From Agromyces bauzanensis (lineage in GTDB: Bacteria; Actinomycetota; Actinomycetes; Actinomycetales; Microbacteriaceae), in assembly GCF_014645655.1 (NCBI RefSeq), contig NZ_BMMD01000009.1, positions 62,001-126,000 on the forward strand: a stretch of DNA of 64,000 bases, in the 5' to 3' direction. Position 1 is the stretch's first letter; every line of letters starts with the position of its first letter. A program made the translations under genes and the position numbers. This document shows positions 1 to 9,164 of this stretch, in pieces. The notes under the pieces are model-generated. The model was not told the origin of the DNA and searched no databases. It worked only from the letters and a program-made list of their open reading frames with translations.

Positions 1-480
1 GCGGCCACGCTCGTCGAGCCGATGGCCGGGCACGTCTTCCAGGTCGGCGGTCCGACCATGGGCATCGCGGCGAAGCTCGCGAACAACCTCATGCTCTTCG
101 TGTCGCTCCTCGGCGTCGCCGAGGGCACGCAGCTCGGGGCAGAGCTCGGGCTCGACCCCGAGACGTTCTTCAAGGTCGCCTCGGTCTCGTCGGGCGACTC
201 GTGGCCTCTGCGCACGTGGTACCCGGTTCCGGGCGTGGTGCCCACGAGCCCGGCGAACCGCAACTTCGACGCGACGTTCACGACGCAGCTCGCCGACAAG
301 GACCTGCGCTTCGCGCTCGCGGCAGCCGAACACGGCAGGCTCAACACGCCCGCAGCACGGCTCGCGCTGCGGCAGTTCGACCAGCTCATCGAGGAGGGCT
401 ACGGCGAGAAGGACTGCAGCCTGGTCGTGAAGTTCGTCCCGCGCGACGGTCACGTCGCCGGCTTCGATCCGGGCATCTGA
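1..480 (+). CDS. 3-hydroxyisobutyrate dehydrogenase family protein, C-terminal part (5' end outside window)
   Basis: The frame is open from base 1, so the gene begins before the window. The 159 visible residues look like the all-helical C-terminal domain of the beta-hydroxyacid dehydrogenase family, closest to 3-hydroxyisobutyrate dehydrogenase, which oxidises 3-hydroxyisobutyrate to methylmalonate semialdehyde in valine breakdown. The family's catalytic lysine is visible in GIAAKLANN (residue 25 counted from base 1). The N-terminal Rossmann domain is not in the window, so the cofactor cannot be read. Tartronate semialdehyde reductase is an alternative within the same family. Confidence 0.8.
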   Translation, partial: AATLVEPMAGHVFQVGGPTMGIAAKLANNLMLFVSLLGVAEGTQLGAELGLDPETFFKVASVSSGDSWPLRTWYPVPGVVPTSPANRNFDATFTTQLADKDLRFALAAAEHGRLNTPAARLALRQFDQLIEEGYGEKDCSLVVKFVPRDGHVAGFDPGI

Positions 481-489
481 GGAGCGACG

Positions 490-1092
490 ATGACGGATGC
501 GCCTGCGCCTGCGCGTCGCCGCCGTCTCTGGTGGTGGATCGGCGGCGGCGCGCTCGTCGCGCTCGCCATCGCCGCCGCCCTCGTGTTCCAGCCGTGGCTG
601 CTGTTCGTGGACGTCCGCGTCGACGACGATATCCAGATCGCGTCGGCGGCGCCCACGTCGGAGCCGAGTGCGAACGCGTCCGCGCCGCCCAGCGCGAGCG
701 GCACGCCCGCGCCTTCGACGCCGTCCGCGCCCGCCGCTCCGGTGGAGCTCTCGCGTGGCACGCTCATCAGCCACGAGCACGAGACGACGGGCACGGTGCG
801 CGTGATCCAGCTGCCCGACGGCTCGCGCCAGCTCGCGCTCGAGAACCTCGACACGACCAACGGCCCCGACGTGCACGTGTGGCTGAGCGCCGGCGCGGTG
901 GTCGAGGGGTTCGACGGCTGGTTCACCGCGGGCGGGCACCCCTACGTCGACCTCGGCATGATCAAGGGCAACCAGGGCAACCAGGTGTACGACATCCCGG
1001 CCGACGTCGACCTGTCGGCGTACCCCACGGTCGACCTGTGGTGCGTGCAGTTCGCGGTGTCGTTCGGCGCCGCGGCGCTGGCCGCGAGCTGA
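490..1092 (+). CDS. DM13 domain-containing membrane-anchored protein
   Basis: This 200-residue protein has a short basic N-terminus (ARRRRLWWW), one membrane segment at about residues 12-36, a Ser/Pro/Ala-rich linker at about 50-85 and then a DM13 domain. Hallmarks of DM13 are the segment NGPDVHVWLS, the motif DLGMIKGNQGNQ and the single late cysteine in DLWCVQF. DM13 domains are proposed redox or electron-transfer modules on the cell surface. The topology puts the domain outside the membrane. A GAGGAG ribosome site overlaps the stop of the preceding dehydrogenase gene, so the two may be cotranscribed, although no functional link is obvious. The biochemical role is unknown. Confidence 0.8.
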   Translation: MTDAPAPARRRRLWWWIGGGALVALAIAAALVFQPWLLFVDVRVDDDIQIASAAPTSEPSANASAPPSASGTPAPSTPSAPAAPVELSRGTLISHEHETTGTVRVIQLPDGSRQLALENLDTTNGPDVHVWLSAGAVVEGFDGWFTAGGHPYVDLGMIKGNQGNQVYDIPADVDLSAYPTVDLWCVQFAVSFGAAALAAS

Positions 1093-1137
1093 CCGGGCTC
1101 ACTCGCCGGCGCGCGTCGGCAAAGAACCGGCGGCGCG

Positions 1138-1722
1138 CTACGCCCCGTCCCGCGCGAGCGCACGGCTCACCCAACGGCCGTACTGCGACCACGGGTCGTC
1201 GACGCCCTCGCGCAGCTCGCCGACGTGCGCGAGCAGCGCGTCGTGCACGGCGAACCACTCGGTGCCCGGGAACCGGTGCTCGGCGAACTGCGCGTGCCGA
1301 CGCTGCTCGAGCGTGCGGCCCCCGCGCTCGAACGCGAGCAGCTCGTCGTGGGGGAGGGTCGCGAGCCGCATCCGCGGGTTCGTCGACGTGCCGATCTTCA
1401 CTTGGTCGCGATACCGGATGTAGTAGACCACCTCGACCACGGGCCGCAGGAGCTCGTCGTCGGGCCGGTTGCCGACCCGCCACTCGCACTCGGCGCAGAC
1501 CCATCCCGACGCGTACCGCACGCCGACCGGCGAGCCGCACGCCGCGCACGGTGTCGGCAGCAGGTCGGTGACTCCCGCCTCACGTGCGACCCAGTCGTGG
1601 GCGACGAGCAGGTGCTCGGTGCAGAGGTTCACGGGCGCGCCGGATTCGACCGGCCGCGCGCAGGCGCGACCGTCGGCCTGGACGATGCCGCAGCGGCGTC
1701 CGTCGACCTCGGCCTCACCCAT
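1138..1722 (-). CDS. GIY-YIG nuclease family protein
   Basis: The 194-residue protein has an N-terminal cysteine-rich part with CxxC pairs (CAACGSPVG and CAECEW, about residues 58-80) that could bind zinc. A GIY-YIG-like fold follows: VYYIRYRDQVKIGTS supplies the paired tyrosines and the KIG strand, and NPRMRLATL follows. This resembles the Mug113/T5orf172 branch, in which a GIY-YIG domain sits in small DNA-cleaving or phage-derived proteins. Full catalytic competence cannot be judged by eye. It is transcribed towards the DM13 gene and away from the hypothetical gene at 1842. The target is unknown. Confidence 0.7.
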   Translation of the reverse strand: MGEAEVDGRRCGIVQADGRACARPVESGAPVNLCTEHLLVAHDWVAREAGVTDLLPTPCAACGSPVGVRYASGWVCAECEWRVGNRPDDELLRPVVEVVYYIRYRDQVKIGTSTNPRMRLATLPHDELLAFERGGRTLEQRRHAQFAEHRFPGTEWFAVHDALLAHVGELREGVDDPWSQYGRWVSRALARDGA

Positions 1723-1841
1723 GGGGGCAGGCTACGCGCGTCCGCTGACAGCGCCTCCCGGTCGCGGCCTCGCGATAGGCTCGATCTCCGACCGCACGGC
1801 GGCGGCGGACACGGTCGTTCGAGGCGAGAGGCAAGCAGCGG

Positions 1842-2501
1842 ATGCCCATCTGGCAGTGGCGGCGGAAGCGCAGGGGCGCTGAGTTCACGCCGTTCGACCG
1901 CGCGAAGCTGCCGGAACCCGAGCCCCTCACCTTCGAGGAGTCCTTCGCCGAGGGGCTGCTCGTCGCGGAGTCCGCGGCCCGCATGGCGTTGAAGAACCGC
2001 ATCATCGTGATGGCGCTGCGTGGCGACGAGCCGTTCGACGCCGACCGCACGGCCGCGGCGGCCCGCGAGGTGCTGTACGAGCTCGTGCAGGAGATGGATG
2101 AGGTCGCCGAGTGGTCGGCGCACGAGCGCGAGGAGGCCGCGCGGCGCGAGGGGCGTGCGCGACACCAGCACGACTATCACCGCACCGACTCGAGGAATCT
2201 GCGGCTTCGCGAACGCGTGAACGAGGCCGTCGCCGCGCGCCTGTCGGAGCTCCGGGGCGACCCTGCGTACCTGGCCGGGTTGGCCGAACGGGCGCGGGAG
2301 GATGCCTGGGGCGAGATCGCCGGGGTGATCGAGCAGCGGCTCGCGCGCGAGTGGCCCGAGATCGAGGTCGACGAGGCCTACCTGCGCGAGCGCGAGGAGC
2401 GCATGCGCGACGTGTTGCTCGACCTCGAGCGCGACCTGCGCGAGGTGGTGCGCCGGCGCGAGGAGCGCGACGAGCTCGACGACTCGTTCGGGGTGTGGTG
2501 A
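1842..2501 (+). CDS. Conserved hypothetical protein, charged and helical
   Basis: I do not recognise a named family for this 219-residue protein. It has no signal peptide or membrane segment. Residues 1-30 are Pro- and charge-rich. The segment around EGLLVAESAARMALKNR resembles short helical proteins found in many Microbacteriaceae. The C-terminal 60 residues are dominated by Arg/Glu repeats (REREERMRD, RREERDEL) and probably form a coiled coil. A purine-rich GAGAGG lies about 13 bases before the ATG. It stands alone between the divergent GIY-YIG gene and the arsenic-type regulator, and no function can be assigned. Confidence 0.6.
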   Translation: MPIWQWRRKRRGAEFTPFDRAKLPEPEPLTFEESFAEGLLVAESAARMALKNRIIVMALRGDEPFDADRTAAAAREVLYELVQEMDEVAEWSAHEREEAARREGRARHQHDYHRTDSRNLRLRERVNEAVAARLSELRGDPAYLAGLAERAREDAWGEIAGVIEQRLAREWPEIEVDEAYLREREERMRDVLLDLERDLREVVRRREERDELDDSFGVW

Positions 2502-2553
2502 GTCGGCTTCGGCCTTGGTTTGACCGGCGGATGCGACAGCGATAGCATTTCCC

Positions 2554-2569
2554 ATTGATTACCATCTAT
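2554..2569. promoter_or_regulatory. Probable ArsR-type operator before the regulator at 2621
   Basis: The site reads ATTGA-N6-TCTAT, flanked by CC on the left and GG on the right. It is a one-mismatch relative of the ATAGA-N6-TCTAT inverted repeats found before the aquaporin (9665-9690), arsC (11607-11622) and the ArsR-ArsC fusion (12579-12594). It lies about 50 bases upstream of the ArsR start, where an autoregulatory site would be expected. Binding is inferred. Confidence 0.55.
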
Positions 2570-2620
2570 GGTTCGGAGCGGGATGACAACCGTTCGCACG
2601 CCTCGGCTAGACTCCGACGC

Positions 2621-2953
2621 ATGGCGGCAGCAGCGAGCGATGTGCACGGAGTCTCCCGAGAACCCGTCGGACACCGGCTCGACCGAGCGGCGGCCGAGTC
2701 GCTCGCCCGCACGCTGCGCGCGGTCGCGGATCCCACCCGGCTGCAGCTGCTCAGCATCATCCGCAGCTCGCCCGATGGTGAGGCCACGAGCGGCGAGCTC
2801 TCGGAGCGCCTCGGACTTCGCCAGCCGACGATCAGCCACCACCTCCGGCTCATGTCCGACGACGGCCTCGTGGTGCGGGAGCAGCGCGGCAAGTTCGCGT
2901 GGTACTCGGTCGCGCCAGAACGCATCGCGGAAATCGACGACCTCCTGGGCTGA
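2621..2953 (+). CDS. ArsR/SmtB-family transcriptional regulator
   Basis: The protein is a single winged-helix domain of 110 residues. The sequence VADPTRLQLLSII followed by LRQPTISHHLRLM (recognition helix) and YSVAPERI at the end is typical of ArsR repressors. There is no CVC pair at the ArsR alpha-3 metal site, so the inducer contact must differ from that of the regulator at 15867. I chose ATG 2621 over an upstream ATG at 2555 because the family begins near here and because the earlier start would place the operator inside the gene. It is followed after 3 bases by the fusion gene at 2957, so the two form an operon. It is probably an autoregulated arsenic or metalloid repressor. Confidence 0.8.
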   Translation: MAAAASDVHGVSREPVGHRLDRAAAESLARTLRAVADPTRLQLLSIIRSSPDGEATSGELSERLGLRQPTISHHLRLMSDDGLVVREQRGKFAWYSVAPERIAEIDDLLG

Positions 2954-2956
2954 GCG

Positions 2957-3946
2957 GTGACCGCGCCATCCGGCCGGCCGGCCCCGCTCGACGCTGCGGG
3001 CGCAGTCGAACGCGCCGCCCAGGTGACAGCGCTCGCCGACCCCGACCGGCTGCGCATCATGAGCGTGCTCGCCAACCGGCCCGACGCTGAGAACACCGTG
3101 CCGTCGATCGCCGCGCTCGTCGAGCTGGACGCGCCCGTGGTGGCGGCGCACCTCGAGGCGCTGGCCGGGGCGGGCCTCGTAGTCACGCGGCCGGGCGGCA
3201 CCGACGTGCGGTTCGGCCCCTCGCCCGATGCCTGGGTACGGTTCGGTCGGCTGCTCGCGGGGAAGACCGCCTACGTCGAGCCGTTGATGTCCTCTCCGGC
3301 GTCGGCGACCTCCATCGCCGACGTGCCACCGCCGATCCGGCGCACGGCCGACCGGCTGGCGTACCGCTTCAGCGCCCACTTCGCCCGCGAGACCGTCGAG
3401 CGGTACGTCTCCGAGAGCTATGAACTGCTGCGATCCCGTGCCAAGACCACGCGACACCTGCCATCGCTCACGAGCCGGTTCGCGAGCGAGCGTCTCGCCG
3501 CGCTCGCCGCCGCCCGGGGCTTCGACCTCACCGGCACGCCCGAGGTGCTGTTCGTGTGCGTGCAGAACTCCGGACGCTCGCAGCTCGCCGCGGGCCTGCT
3601 GCGACGACGGGCGGGCGATCGCGTGCACGTGCGCACCGCGGGCTCCCAGCCCGCCGCCGCCGTCGACGACCTCGTGGTGCGCGTGCTCGACGAGATCGAC
3701 GTGCCGATCGTGAGCGAATTCCCGAAGCCGCTCACCGACGAGGTCGTGCAGGCCGCCGACGTCGTGGTCACCATGGGGTGCGGCGACGCGTGTCCCGTGT
3801 ACCCGGGTCGTCGCTACCTGGACTGGAAGATCGGCGACCCGGCCGGCCGCTCGATCGACGAGGTGCGGGCCATCCGCGACCAGATCGCGCGCCATGTCGA
3901 CGAGCTCGTCGACGAGCTCGGGCTCGCGGCATCCGCTCGCCCGTAA
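2957..3946 (+). CDS. Helix-turn-helix / three-helix / arsenate reductase (LMW phosphatase) fusion protein
   Basis: This 329-residue protein has three parts. Residues 15-95 resemble an ArsR-like winged helix (VTALADPDRLRIMSVL). Residues 115-175 form the three-helix dimerisation module often attached to actinobacterial arsenate reductases (YRFSAHFARETVERYV). Residues 190-325 are a low-molecular-weight phosphatase-type arsenate reductase with the P-loop VCVQNSGRSQ and the motif GCGDACPVYPGR. The catalytic cysteine is that of VCVQN. Homologues reduce arsenate to arsenite with mycothiol. The first GTG lies 3 bases after the upstream ArsR stop, so the genes are translated together. The N-terminal domain lacks visible metal-binding cysteines, so it may only bind DNA or only dimerise. 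Confidence 0.75.
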   Translation: MTAPSGRPAPLDAAGAVERAAQVTALADPDRLRIMSVLANRPDAENTVPSIAALVELDAPVVAAHLEALAGAGLVVTRPGGTDVRFGPSPDAWVRFGRLLAGKTAYVEPLMSSPASATSIADVPPPIRRTADRLAYRFSAHFARETVERYVSESYELLRSRAKTTRHLPSLTSRFASERLAALAAARGFDLTGTPEVLFVCVQNSGRSQLAAGLLRRRAGDRVHVRTAGSQPAAAVDDLVVRVLDEIDVPIVSEFPKPLTDEVVQAADVVVTMGCGDACPVYPGRRYLDWKIGDPAGRSIDEVRAIRDQIARHVDELVDELGLAASARP

Positions 3947-3949
3947 CCG

Positions 3950-4515
3950 TCAGTGCTCATCGAGCGACTCACGCTCGCCGAGCGCCTCCAGCACCTCGAG
4001 CGGCGACTCGACGTCGCCACGCCACGCCTCGACGCCCTCGCGGATCGCGAGCCCCGCGACGACCAGGGCGGCCACCGAATCAGCCCACATCCAGCCGAAC
4101 AGCGAGTTGAGCAGCAGCCCGACGAGCACCGTGCCCGAGAGGCACATGCAGAGCAACAGCTGCTTCGCATCGGCGACGACGCTGCGCGAGCCGAGTTCGC
4201 GGCCCGTGCGGAACTCGAGCCACGCGAGCGCCGGCATGACGAGCAAGCTGACGGTCGCGATGCCGATGCCCAGTGGGCTGTGTTCGACCTCCTGCACGCC
4301 CGCGAGCGTGAGCAGCGCGTCGACGATCACGTAGGCGGCGAGGGCGAAGAACGCGATGCCGATCGCGCGCACGGTCGGCTTCTCCCAGCGCTCGGGATCC
4401 CGATGCGTGAACTGCCAGGCGACGGCGACCGCCGAGAGCACCTCGATCACCGAGTCCAGGCCGAAGCCGATGAGCGCGTCGCGCTGCACTCGTCTGCGAT
4501 GGCGGCGGTCGTCAT
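3950..4515 (-). pseudogene. Cation transporter (CDF-like), N-terminally truncated
   Basis: The open frame 3950-4489 gives 179 residues with five hydrophobic segments and the conserved opening helix of this transporter group, ALIGFGLDSVIEVLSAV. Family members carry about 30-40 more residues and another membrane helix before that motif. Directly upstream, in a different frame, an ATG at 4515 begins MTTAAIADE, which looks like the proper N-terminus of such a protein. The two pieces are joined with the first helix missing, so an internal deletion with a frame change is the simplest reading. A GTG at 4489 could still start a shortened protein. The gene is convergent with the arsenate reductase fusion, whose stop is 3 bases away. 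The substrate ion is unknown. Confidence 0.6.
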
Positions 4516-4583
4516 TCCCGATGCTAGCCGGTCAACCTGATCGCGCGGATGCCGCGGCCACGGGCCCGGCGCGGGGCATCCGC

Positions 4584-5357
4584 TCAGTCGGTGCTGATGC
4601 GGTAGCCGACGCTGCGAACCGTCTCGATGACCTTGCCCGAGCCCGGTGCAGCCCGCTCGAGCTTCTTGCGCACCCGCGTCACGAGCACGCGCGTCGCCGA
4701 GACGCTGCCGTCGTCATAGGTGGCGAGCGCCCGCGAGAGCTCCTCGACCGAGACCACGCGCGGGCTCTCGAGCATCAGGTGCTGCACCATCAGGAACTCG
4801 CGCGGCGTGAGCTCGACGACGTGCCCCGCGACCGCGGCGCGGAACGACTGCGGATCGAGCCGGAGCTCGCCGATCTCCAGCGCTCGGCCTGCCGCGACGG
4901 CCCGGATGCCGCATAACCTCACCGCCGACAGCAATTGCTCGGATGTGCTCGGCAGCGCGAGGATCGACCGGGCCCCGCGCTGCAGGGCCTGGTAGGCGAG
5001 CTCGTGCGCGGCATCGTGATTGCCGAGGCCGACGATGACCGCGACTTCCGTCATGGCCGTCACGCCCTCGACGAAACTGAGGAAGTCCACGTGCGTTAGG
5101 TCGGTGGGCGCCACGAGCGCAACCGGGTCCTCCTCGGCCAGCGCGAGGAGGGCGCCGATGCCGTCATCGTACCCGCGCACCTCCAGACCGTGCGGAGCGA
5201 GGCCGTCGCCCGGATGTCCGGGGGCGGACGGCGACTCGATGAACAGCAGTCGCGCCGGCCACCTCGGTGCCGAACCGGCCACGCGGGTCGCGCCGAGATG
5301 CGCGTAGGCGAGCTCCCCCGGCGTCGAACCGAGGAGGCCCGGGTGCCCGGTGGTCAT
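4584..5357 (-). CDS. Winged-helix transcriptional regulator with degenerate receiver domain, in the pst operon
   Basis: The C-terminal 100 residues of this 257-residue protein are an OmpR/PhoB-type winged helix ([12 protein letters not shown], then [13 protein letters not shown] and [11 protein letters not shown]). The N-terminal part has the size and alternating hydrophobic pattern of a receiver, but the acidic pair, the phospho-accepting aspartate and the conserved lysine of true receivers are not recognisable. It is probably not controlled by a standard histidine kinase. Its ATG overlaps the pstB stop by 4 bases (ATGA), so it is the last gene of pstSCAB. That context suggests a role in phosphate-dependent control, but the target genes cannot be read from the sequence. 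Confidence 0.7.
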   Translation of the reverse strand: MTTGHPGLLGSTPGELAYAHLGATRVAGSAPRWPARLLFIESPSAPGHPGDGLAPHGLEVRGYDDGIGALLALAEEDPVALVAPTDLTHVDFLSFVEGVTAMTEVAVIVGLGNHDAAHELAYQALQRGARSILALPSTSEQLLSAVRLCGIRAVAAGRALEIGELRLDPQSFRAAVAGHVVELTPREFLMVQHLMLESPRVVSVEELSRALATYDDGSVSATRVLVTRVRKKLERAAPGSGKVIETVRSVGYRISTD

Positions 5358-6208
5358 CCGAAGCGGCCCGAGATGTAGTCTTCGGTGCGCTTGTCCTGCG
5401 GGTCCTCGAAGATCTGGGCCGTCGTGCCGTACTCGACGAGCAGTCCGGTTCGATCGCCGTTGCCCTCGGATGGCTGGGCCGTGAAGAACGCCGTGCGGTC
5501 GGCGACACGGGCGGCCTGCTGCATATTGTGCGTGACGATCACGATCGTGTAGTGCTCGCGCAGCTCCTGCATGAGGTCTTCGATGCGCATGGTCGCGATG
5601 GGGTCGAGCGAGGCGCATGGCTCGTCCATGAGGATCACGTCGGGCCGCACTGAGATGGCACGGGCGATGCACAGGCGCTGCTGCTGGCCACCTGAGAGCC
5701 CGAGCGCCGACTGCTTCAACTTGTCCTTCACCTCGTCCCAGAGTGCGGCGCGCGTGAGCGAGTCCTCGACGAGGTCGTCCATCGATTGGACCTTCATGCC
5801 GGTGACGCGAGGCCCGTAGGCGATGTTGTCGTAGATCGACTTGGGGAACGGGTTCGGCTTCTGGAAGACCATGCCGATTCGTCGTCGCACCTCGATGGGG
5901 TCGACGTCCTTGCCGTAGATGTTCTCGCCGTGGAAGCGAATCTCGCCCTCGACGCGAGCGCCCTCGATGAGGTCGTTCATGCGGTTCAGCGATCGGAGGA
6001 TCGTCGACTTGCCGCAACCCGACGGTCCGATCAGAGCCGTGATCTCATTCAGGCCGAAGTCGAGGTTCACTTCGCTGACCGCCCGGAAGTCGCCATAGTA
6101 GACGTCGACGTTCTCGACCTCCATGATGGGTCGCATGACCTCGGGCGCGACCTGGTGTTGACCTGTCGCGCGCAGGTGCATCGGCGCCGCATCTGCGGAA
6201 CTGGACAT
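5354..6208 (-). CDS. pstB: Phosphate ABC transporter ATP-binding protein PstB
   Basis: This 284-residue ATPase powers high-affinity phosphate import through PstC-PstA. The Walker A motif is GPSGCGKST, the signature is LSGGQQQR, Walker B is [12 protein letters not shown] and the switch histidine is in VTHNMQQA. PstB-specific features include VYYGDFRAV near the start and [16 protein letters not shown] after the Q-loop. The ATG at 6208 was chosen because the alignment to PstB begins about 28 residues later, after a short variable leader, and because it follows the pstA stop by 5 bases. The gene overlaps the downstream regulator by 4 bases. Confidence 0.97.
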   Translation of the reverse strand: MSSSADAAPMHLRATGQHQVAPEVMRPIMEVENVDVYYGDFRAVSEVNLDFGLNEITALIGPSGCGKSTILRSLNRMNDLIEGARVEGEIRFHGENIYGKDVDPIEVRRRIGMVFQKPNPFPKSIYDNIAYGPRVTGMKVQSMDDLVEDSLTRAALWDEVKDKLKQSALGLSGGQQQRLCIARAISVRPDVILMDEPCASLDPIATMRIEDLMQELREHYTIVIVTHNMQQAARVADRTAFFTAQPSEGNGDRTGLLVEYGTTAQIFEDPQDKRTEDYISGRFG

Positions 6209-6213
6209 GGGGA

Positions 6214-7125
6214 TTACCACCGTTTCTGGTATCGATTGCGGATGTAGATGGCCAGCCCGTTCATGAGCAGCAGGAGCCCGAGCAGGATGATGCTCGCGGC
6301 GGCGGCAAGCTCGTGGAAGCCCTCCTGCGGGCGGCCGGTCCAGTTGAAGATCTGAATGGGGAGCGTTGTGAAGCCGCTGAGCAGTCCGTTGGGGTCGAAG
6401 CTCACGAACACCAGCGCACCAAGGAGCAGCAGGGGCGCGGCCTCGCCGAGCGCGCGGGAGAGCGCGATGATCGAGCCGGTCGCGATGCCGGGCACGGATG
6501 CCGGGAGAACCTGCCGCCAGGTGGTCTGCCACCGCGTGGCACCGAGGGCGAGGGAGCCGTCGCGGATCTCGGACGGCACCGCGCGGATCGCCTCACGCGT
6601 CGCGATGATGATCACCGGCAGGATCAGGAGGCTGAGTGCGAGCGCTCCGCCGATCACGATGTTCTTGTCGCGAACGCCGATGAGCGCGAGGAACGCGAGC
6701 GCGAGCAGACCATAGATGATCGATGGGACCGCGGCGAGGTTCTGCACGTTCAGCTCGATCACGCGGTTGAACCAGTGCTTCTTGTCAGCGAACTCCTCGA
6801 GGTGCACCGCGGCGGCGACGCCGACCGGGATGGTGAGCACGGCCGTCACGCCGATCACCCAGATCGACCCCAGAATCGCGGGGCGCGCCCCGGCCCGATC
6901 CGGAGACGACGCGGGGTACTCCGTGAACAGCGGCAGGCCGAACCTGCTCCCGCCCTCGAGGACGATGTTCACGATGAGGGTGAGGAGGGAGAGGATCGCG
7001 ATGAGCAGGCTCAGCCACAGGACGACGAGGAAGATCATCGGGGCCGGTCGCCGCTCGCGCGGTGTCTCGCCGGTCTTGAGCGGCATCGTCGGGGCCCCGG
7101 CAAGGGAGTCTTGGAGAGATATCAT
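6214..7125 (-). CDS. pstA: Phosphate ABC transporter permease PstA
   Basis: This 303-residue inner-membrane permease has six predicted helices. The EAA-like loop for contact with PstB is seen around [16 protein letters not shown], followed by [21 protein letters not shown]. It pairs with PstC to form the phosphate channel. The chosen ATG lies 2 bases after the pstC stop, which implies tight translational coupling. The usual PstA length is about 290-300 residues, so the protein is complete. Confidence 0.95.
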   Translation of the reverse strand: MISLQDSLAGAPTMPLKTGETPRERRPAPMIFLVVLWLSLLIAILSLLTLIVNIVLEGGSRFGLPLFTEYPASSPDRAGARPAILGSIWVIGVTAVLTIPVGVAAAVHLEEFADKKHWFNRVIELNVQNLAAVPSIIYGLLALAFLALIGVRDKNIVIGGALALSLLILPVIIIATREAIRAVPSEIRDGSLALGATRWQTTWRQVLPASVPGIATGSIIALSRALGEAAPLLLLGALVFVSFDPNGLLSGFTTLPIQIFNWTGRPQEGFHELAAAASIILLGLLLLMNGLAIYIRNRYQKRW

Positions 7126-7127
7126 GG

Positions 7128-8114
7128 TCAATAGGCCTGTCGGAATCGGCGGACGAGGCGGATGCTGATGAAGTTCACGGTCAGTGTGATCGCGAACAGC
7201 AGCAGTCCGACGGCGTAGAGGGTGTTGTACTCGAGTGAGCCGACGCGGGAGTCGCCGAGCGCGGCGCTGGCGATGAATCCCGTCATCGTCTGGCCCTGCT
7301 CGAGCGGGCCGCCGACGATGCGCGCCTGGCTGCCCGCGGCGATCGCGACGATCATCGTCTCGCCGACGGCGCGAGAGATCCCAAGCACGATCGCGGCCAT
7401 GATGCCCGAGAGGGCGGCCGGGAAGACGACTCGCAGGCTCGTCTGCATTCGGTTCGCCCCGAGCGCGGCAGAACCCTGCCGAAGCGACATGGGTACCGCC
7501 GACATGGCGTCCTCGGAGATCGAGGCAACCGTCGGGATGATCATGATGCCCATCACGAGGCCGGCTGCGAGCACGCTGAAGGCCCCTGTGTCGAGTCGAA
7601 GCCACTCGCGGAAGACCGTCGACTGGACGAACTGGAGCGCGAAGAAGCCGTAGACGACGGTCGGCACACCGGCGAGGATCTCGAGGATGGGCTTGAGCGT
7701 CTTGCGGAGGCCCGGTGTCGCGTACTCGGAGAGGAGGAGCGCGGCACCGAGGCCGAGTGGTACCGACACGAGCAGTGCGATCGCGGTGGTCCACAACGTT
7801 GCGGTGACGAGAGGCACGACGCCGAACGAGGCATCCGCGAACCTCGGCGCCCAACGATCGCCGAGCAGGAAGTCGAAGATCGGGACTTCCCGGAAGAAGC
7901 CGATCGCCGGCACGATCAGTGCGAACACGATCCCGATGGTCGTGACCATCGCGACGGCTGCGGCCACGCGCAGCACGACCTTGATGACGGCTTCGCCGGG
8001 GCGCGCGCGCCCGGCGAACATCGACCGGGGCGGGTGGCCCGACGAGTCCGTCGGGCCACCCGTGCTGGCGGTCCTTGCCGCTTCGGATTTCGAAGCTGTG
8101 GTGTTGGCCAGCAT
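7128..8114 (-). CDS. pstC: Phosphate ABC transporter permease PstC
   Basis: The protein has 328 residues, with a hydrophilic N-terminal leader of about 40 residues and then six membrane helices. The cytoplasmic coupling loop is seen at ALGANRMQTSLRVVFPAA, with GISRAVGETMIVAIAAG after it, both typical of PstC. It forms the phosphate-conducting pore with PstA and receives phosphate from PstS. ATG 8114 is preferred because it is 8 bases after the pstS stop and gives the family's usual length. Confidence 0.95.
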   Translation of the reverse strand: MLANTTASKSEAARTASTGGPTDSSGHPPRSMFAGRARPGEAVIKVVLRVAAAVAMVTTIGIVFALIVPAIGFFREVPIFDFLLGDRWAPRFADASFGVVPLVTATLWTTAIALLVSVPLGLGAALLLSEYATPGLRKTLKPILEILAGVPTVVYGFFALQFVQSTVFREWLRLDTGAFSVLAAGLVMGIMIIPTVASISEDAMSAVPMSLRQGSAALGANRMQTSLRVVFPAALSGIMAAIVLGISRAVGETMIVAIAAGSQARIVGGPLEQGQTMTGFIASAALGDSRVGSLEYNTLYAVGLLLFAITLTVNFISIRLVRRFRQAY

Positions 8115-8122
8115 CAGCGTCG

Positions 8123-9091
8123 TCAGCCGAGGGTCGCGAGCTCGTCCTGAGCCGTTGCCTTCTGCTCCTCGGTGAGGCCGATCACGAGTGCGGCCTCGGC
8201 GGCCTCGGCCTCGTTCTCGACGTAGAAGTCGACGAAGGCCTTGACCTGGGGCTTGTCGGCGTACGAGGCGTTGTTCACGTAGATGAACAGCGGCCGGCCG
8301 AGCGGCGTGTACGAGCCGTCCTGCACAGTCTCTGCGCTCGGGGCGACGCAACCGGCACCGCTGTCGACCTCGACGGCCTTCAGCGAGTCGGGGTTCTCCT
8401 CGACGTAGGAGAGACCGAGGAAGCCCATGGCACCCTCGTCGCCGGCAACGCCCTGGACGATGATGTTGTCGTCCTCCGAGGGGCTGTAGTCGGCGCGGAT
8501 GGCGCCCTCTTCACCGTTGATGGCGTCGGTGAAGTAGTCGAATGTGCCCGAGTCGGTGCCTGCGCCGAAGAGCGTGAGCGGGAGGTCGGGGAACGAAGGG
8601 TCGACCTGGTTCCAGTTCGTGACCGTGCCTTCGGCCTCGGGCGCCCAGATGGTGTTGAGCTGCTCGACCGTGAGGCACTCGGCGAAGTCGTTCTCGGGGT
8701 TCACGACGACCGAGAGCCCGTCGTTCGCAATGACGATCTCGGTGAACTCGACGCCGGCCGCTTCGCAGTCAGCGGCCTCCTCGTCCTTTATCGGACGCGA
8801 GGCGTCGGAGATGTCGGTCTCGTCGGCGCAGAATTTCTTGAATCCGCCACCAGAGCCCGAGGTGGCGACGGTGACGTTGACGTCGGGCTCGACGTCGCGG
8901 AAAAGGTCGGCAGCGGCCTCGGTGAGGGGGGCGACTGTCGACGAGCCGTCAGCGACGACCGAGCCGCTGAGACCGGCCCCTTCGGTCGAGCCGCCGCCGT
9001 CGGCGGATTGGCCGCCACATGCAGTGAGCAGCAGGGCGGCGGCAGCGATGGTGGCGCTGAGCCCTGCGAGTTTCAGAGAACGGTAAGACAC
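8123..9091 (-). CDS. pstS: Phosphate-binding lipoprotein PstS
   Basis: This is the extracellular phosphate receptor of the Pst system, 322 residues long. The signal peptide ends in the lipobox LLLTACGG, so it is a lipid-anchored protein. The mature part contains the phosphate-binding signatures DGSSTVAPLTEA and ATSGSGGGFKKFC and, later, GAGTDSGTFDYF. GTG 9091 was chosen because it directly begins the signal peptide (VSYRSLKLAG) and has a GGAAGGA ribosome site about 6 bases before it. Longer in-frame starts would precede the signal peptide. Transcription is probably driven from the PHO-box promoter at 9165-9186. Confidence 0.96.
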   Translation of the reverse strand: MSYRSLKLAGLSATIAAAALLLTACGGQSADGGGSTEGAGLSGSVVADGSSTVAPLTEAAADLFRDVEPDVNVTVATSGSGGGFKKFCADETDISDASRPIKDEEAADCEAAGVEFTEIVIANDGLSVVVNPENDFAECLTVEQLNTIWAPEAEGTVTNWNQVDPSFPDLPLTLFGAGTDSGTFDYFTDAINGEEGAIRADYSPSEDDNIIVQGVAGDEGAMGFLGLSYVEENPDSLKAVEVDSGAGCVAPSAETVQDGSYTPLGRPLFIYVNNASYADKPQVKAFVDFYVENEAEAAEAALVIGLTEEQKATAQDELATLG

Positions 9092-9164
9092 GGTGATCCT
9101 TCCGGGGGAGGCGGGGCCTCGGTTGAATGTGATGCCGACGTCCGGCTCAACACATAGAAGATCG

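Noticed and set aside
5358..6017. Frame that would extend the pst regulator far upstream over pstB
   Set aside because: The frame is open only because of high GC content; the winged-helix protein aligns from ATG 5357, which overlaps the pstB stop by ATGA.
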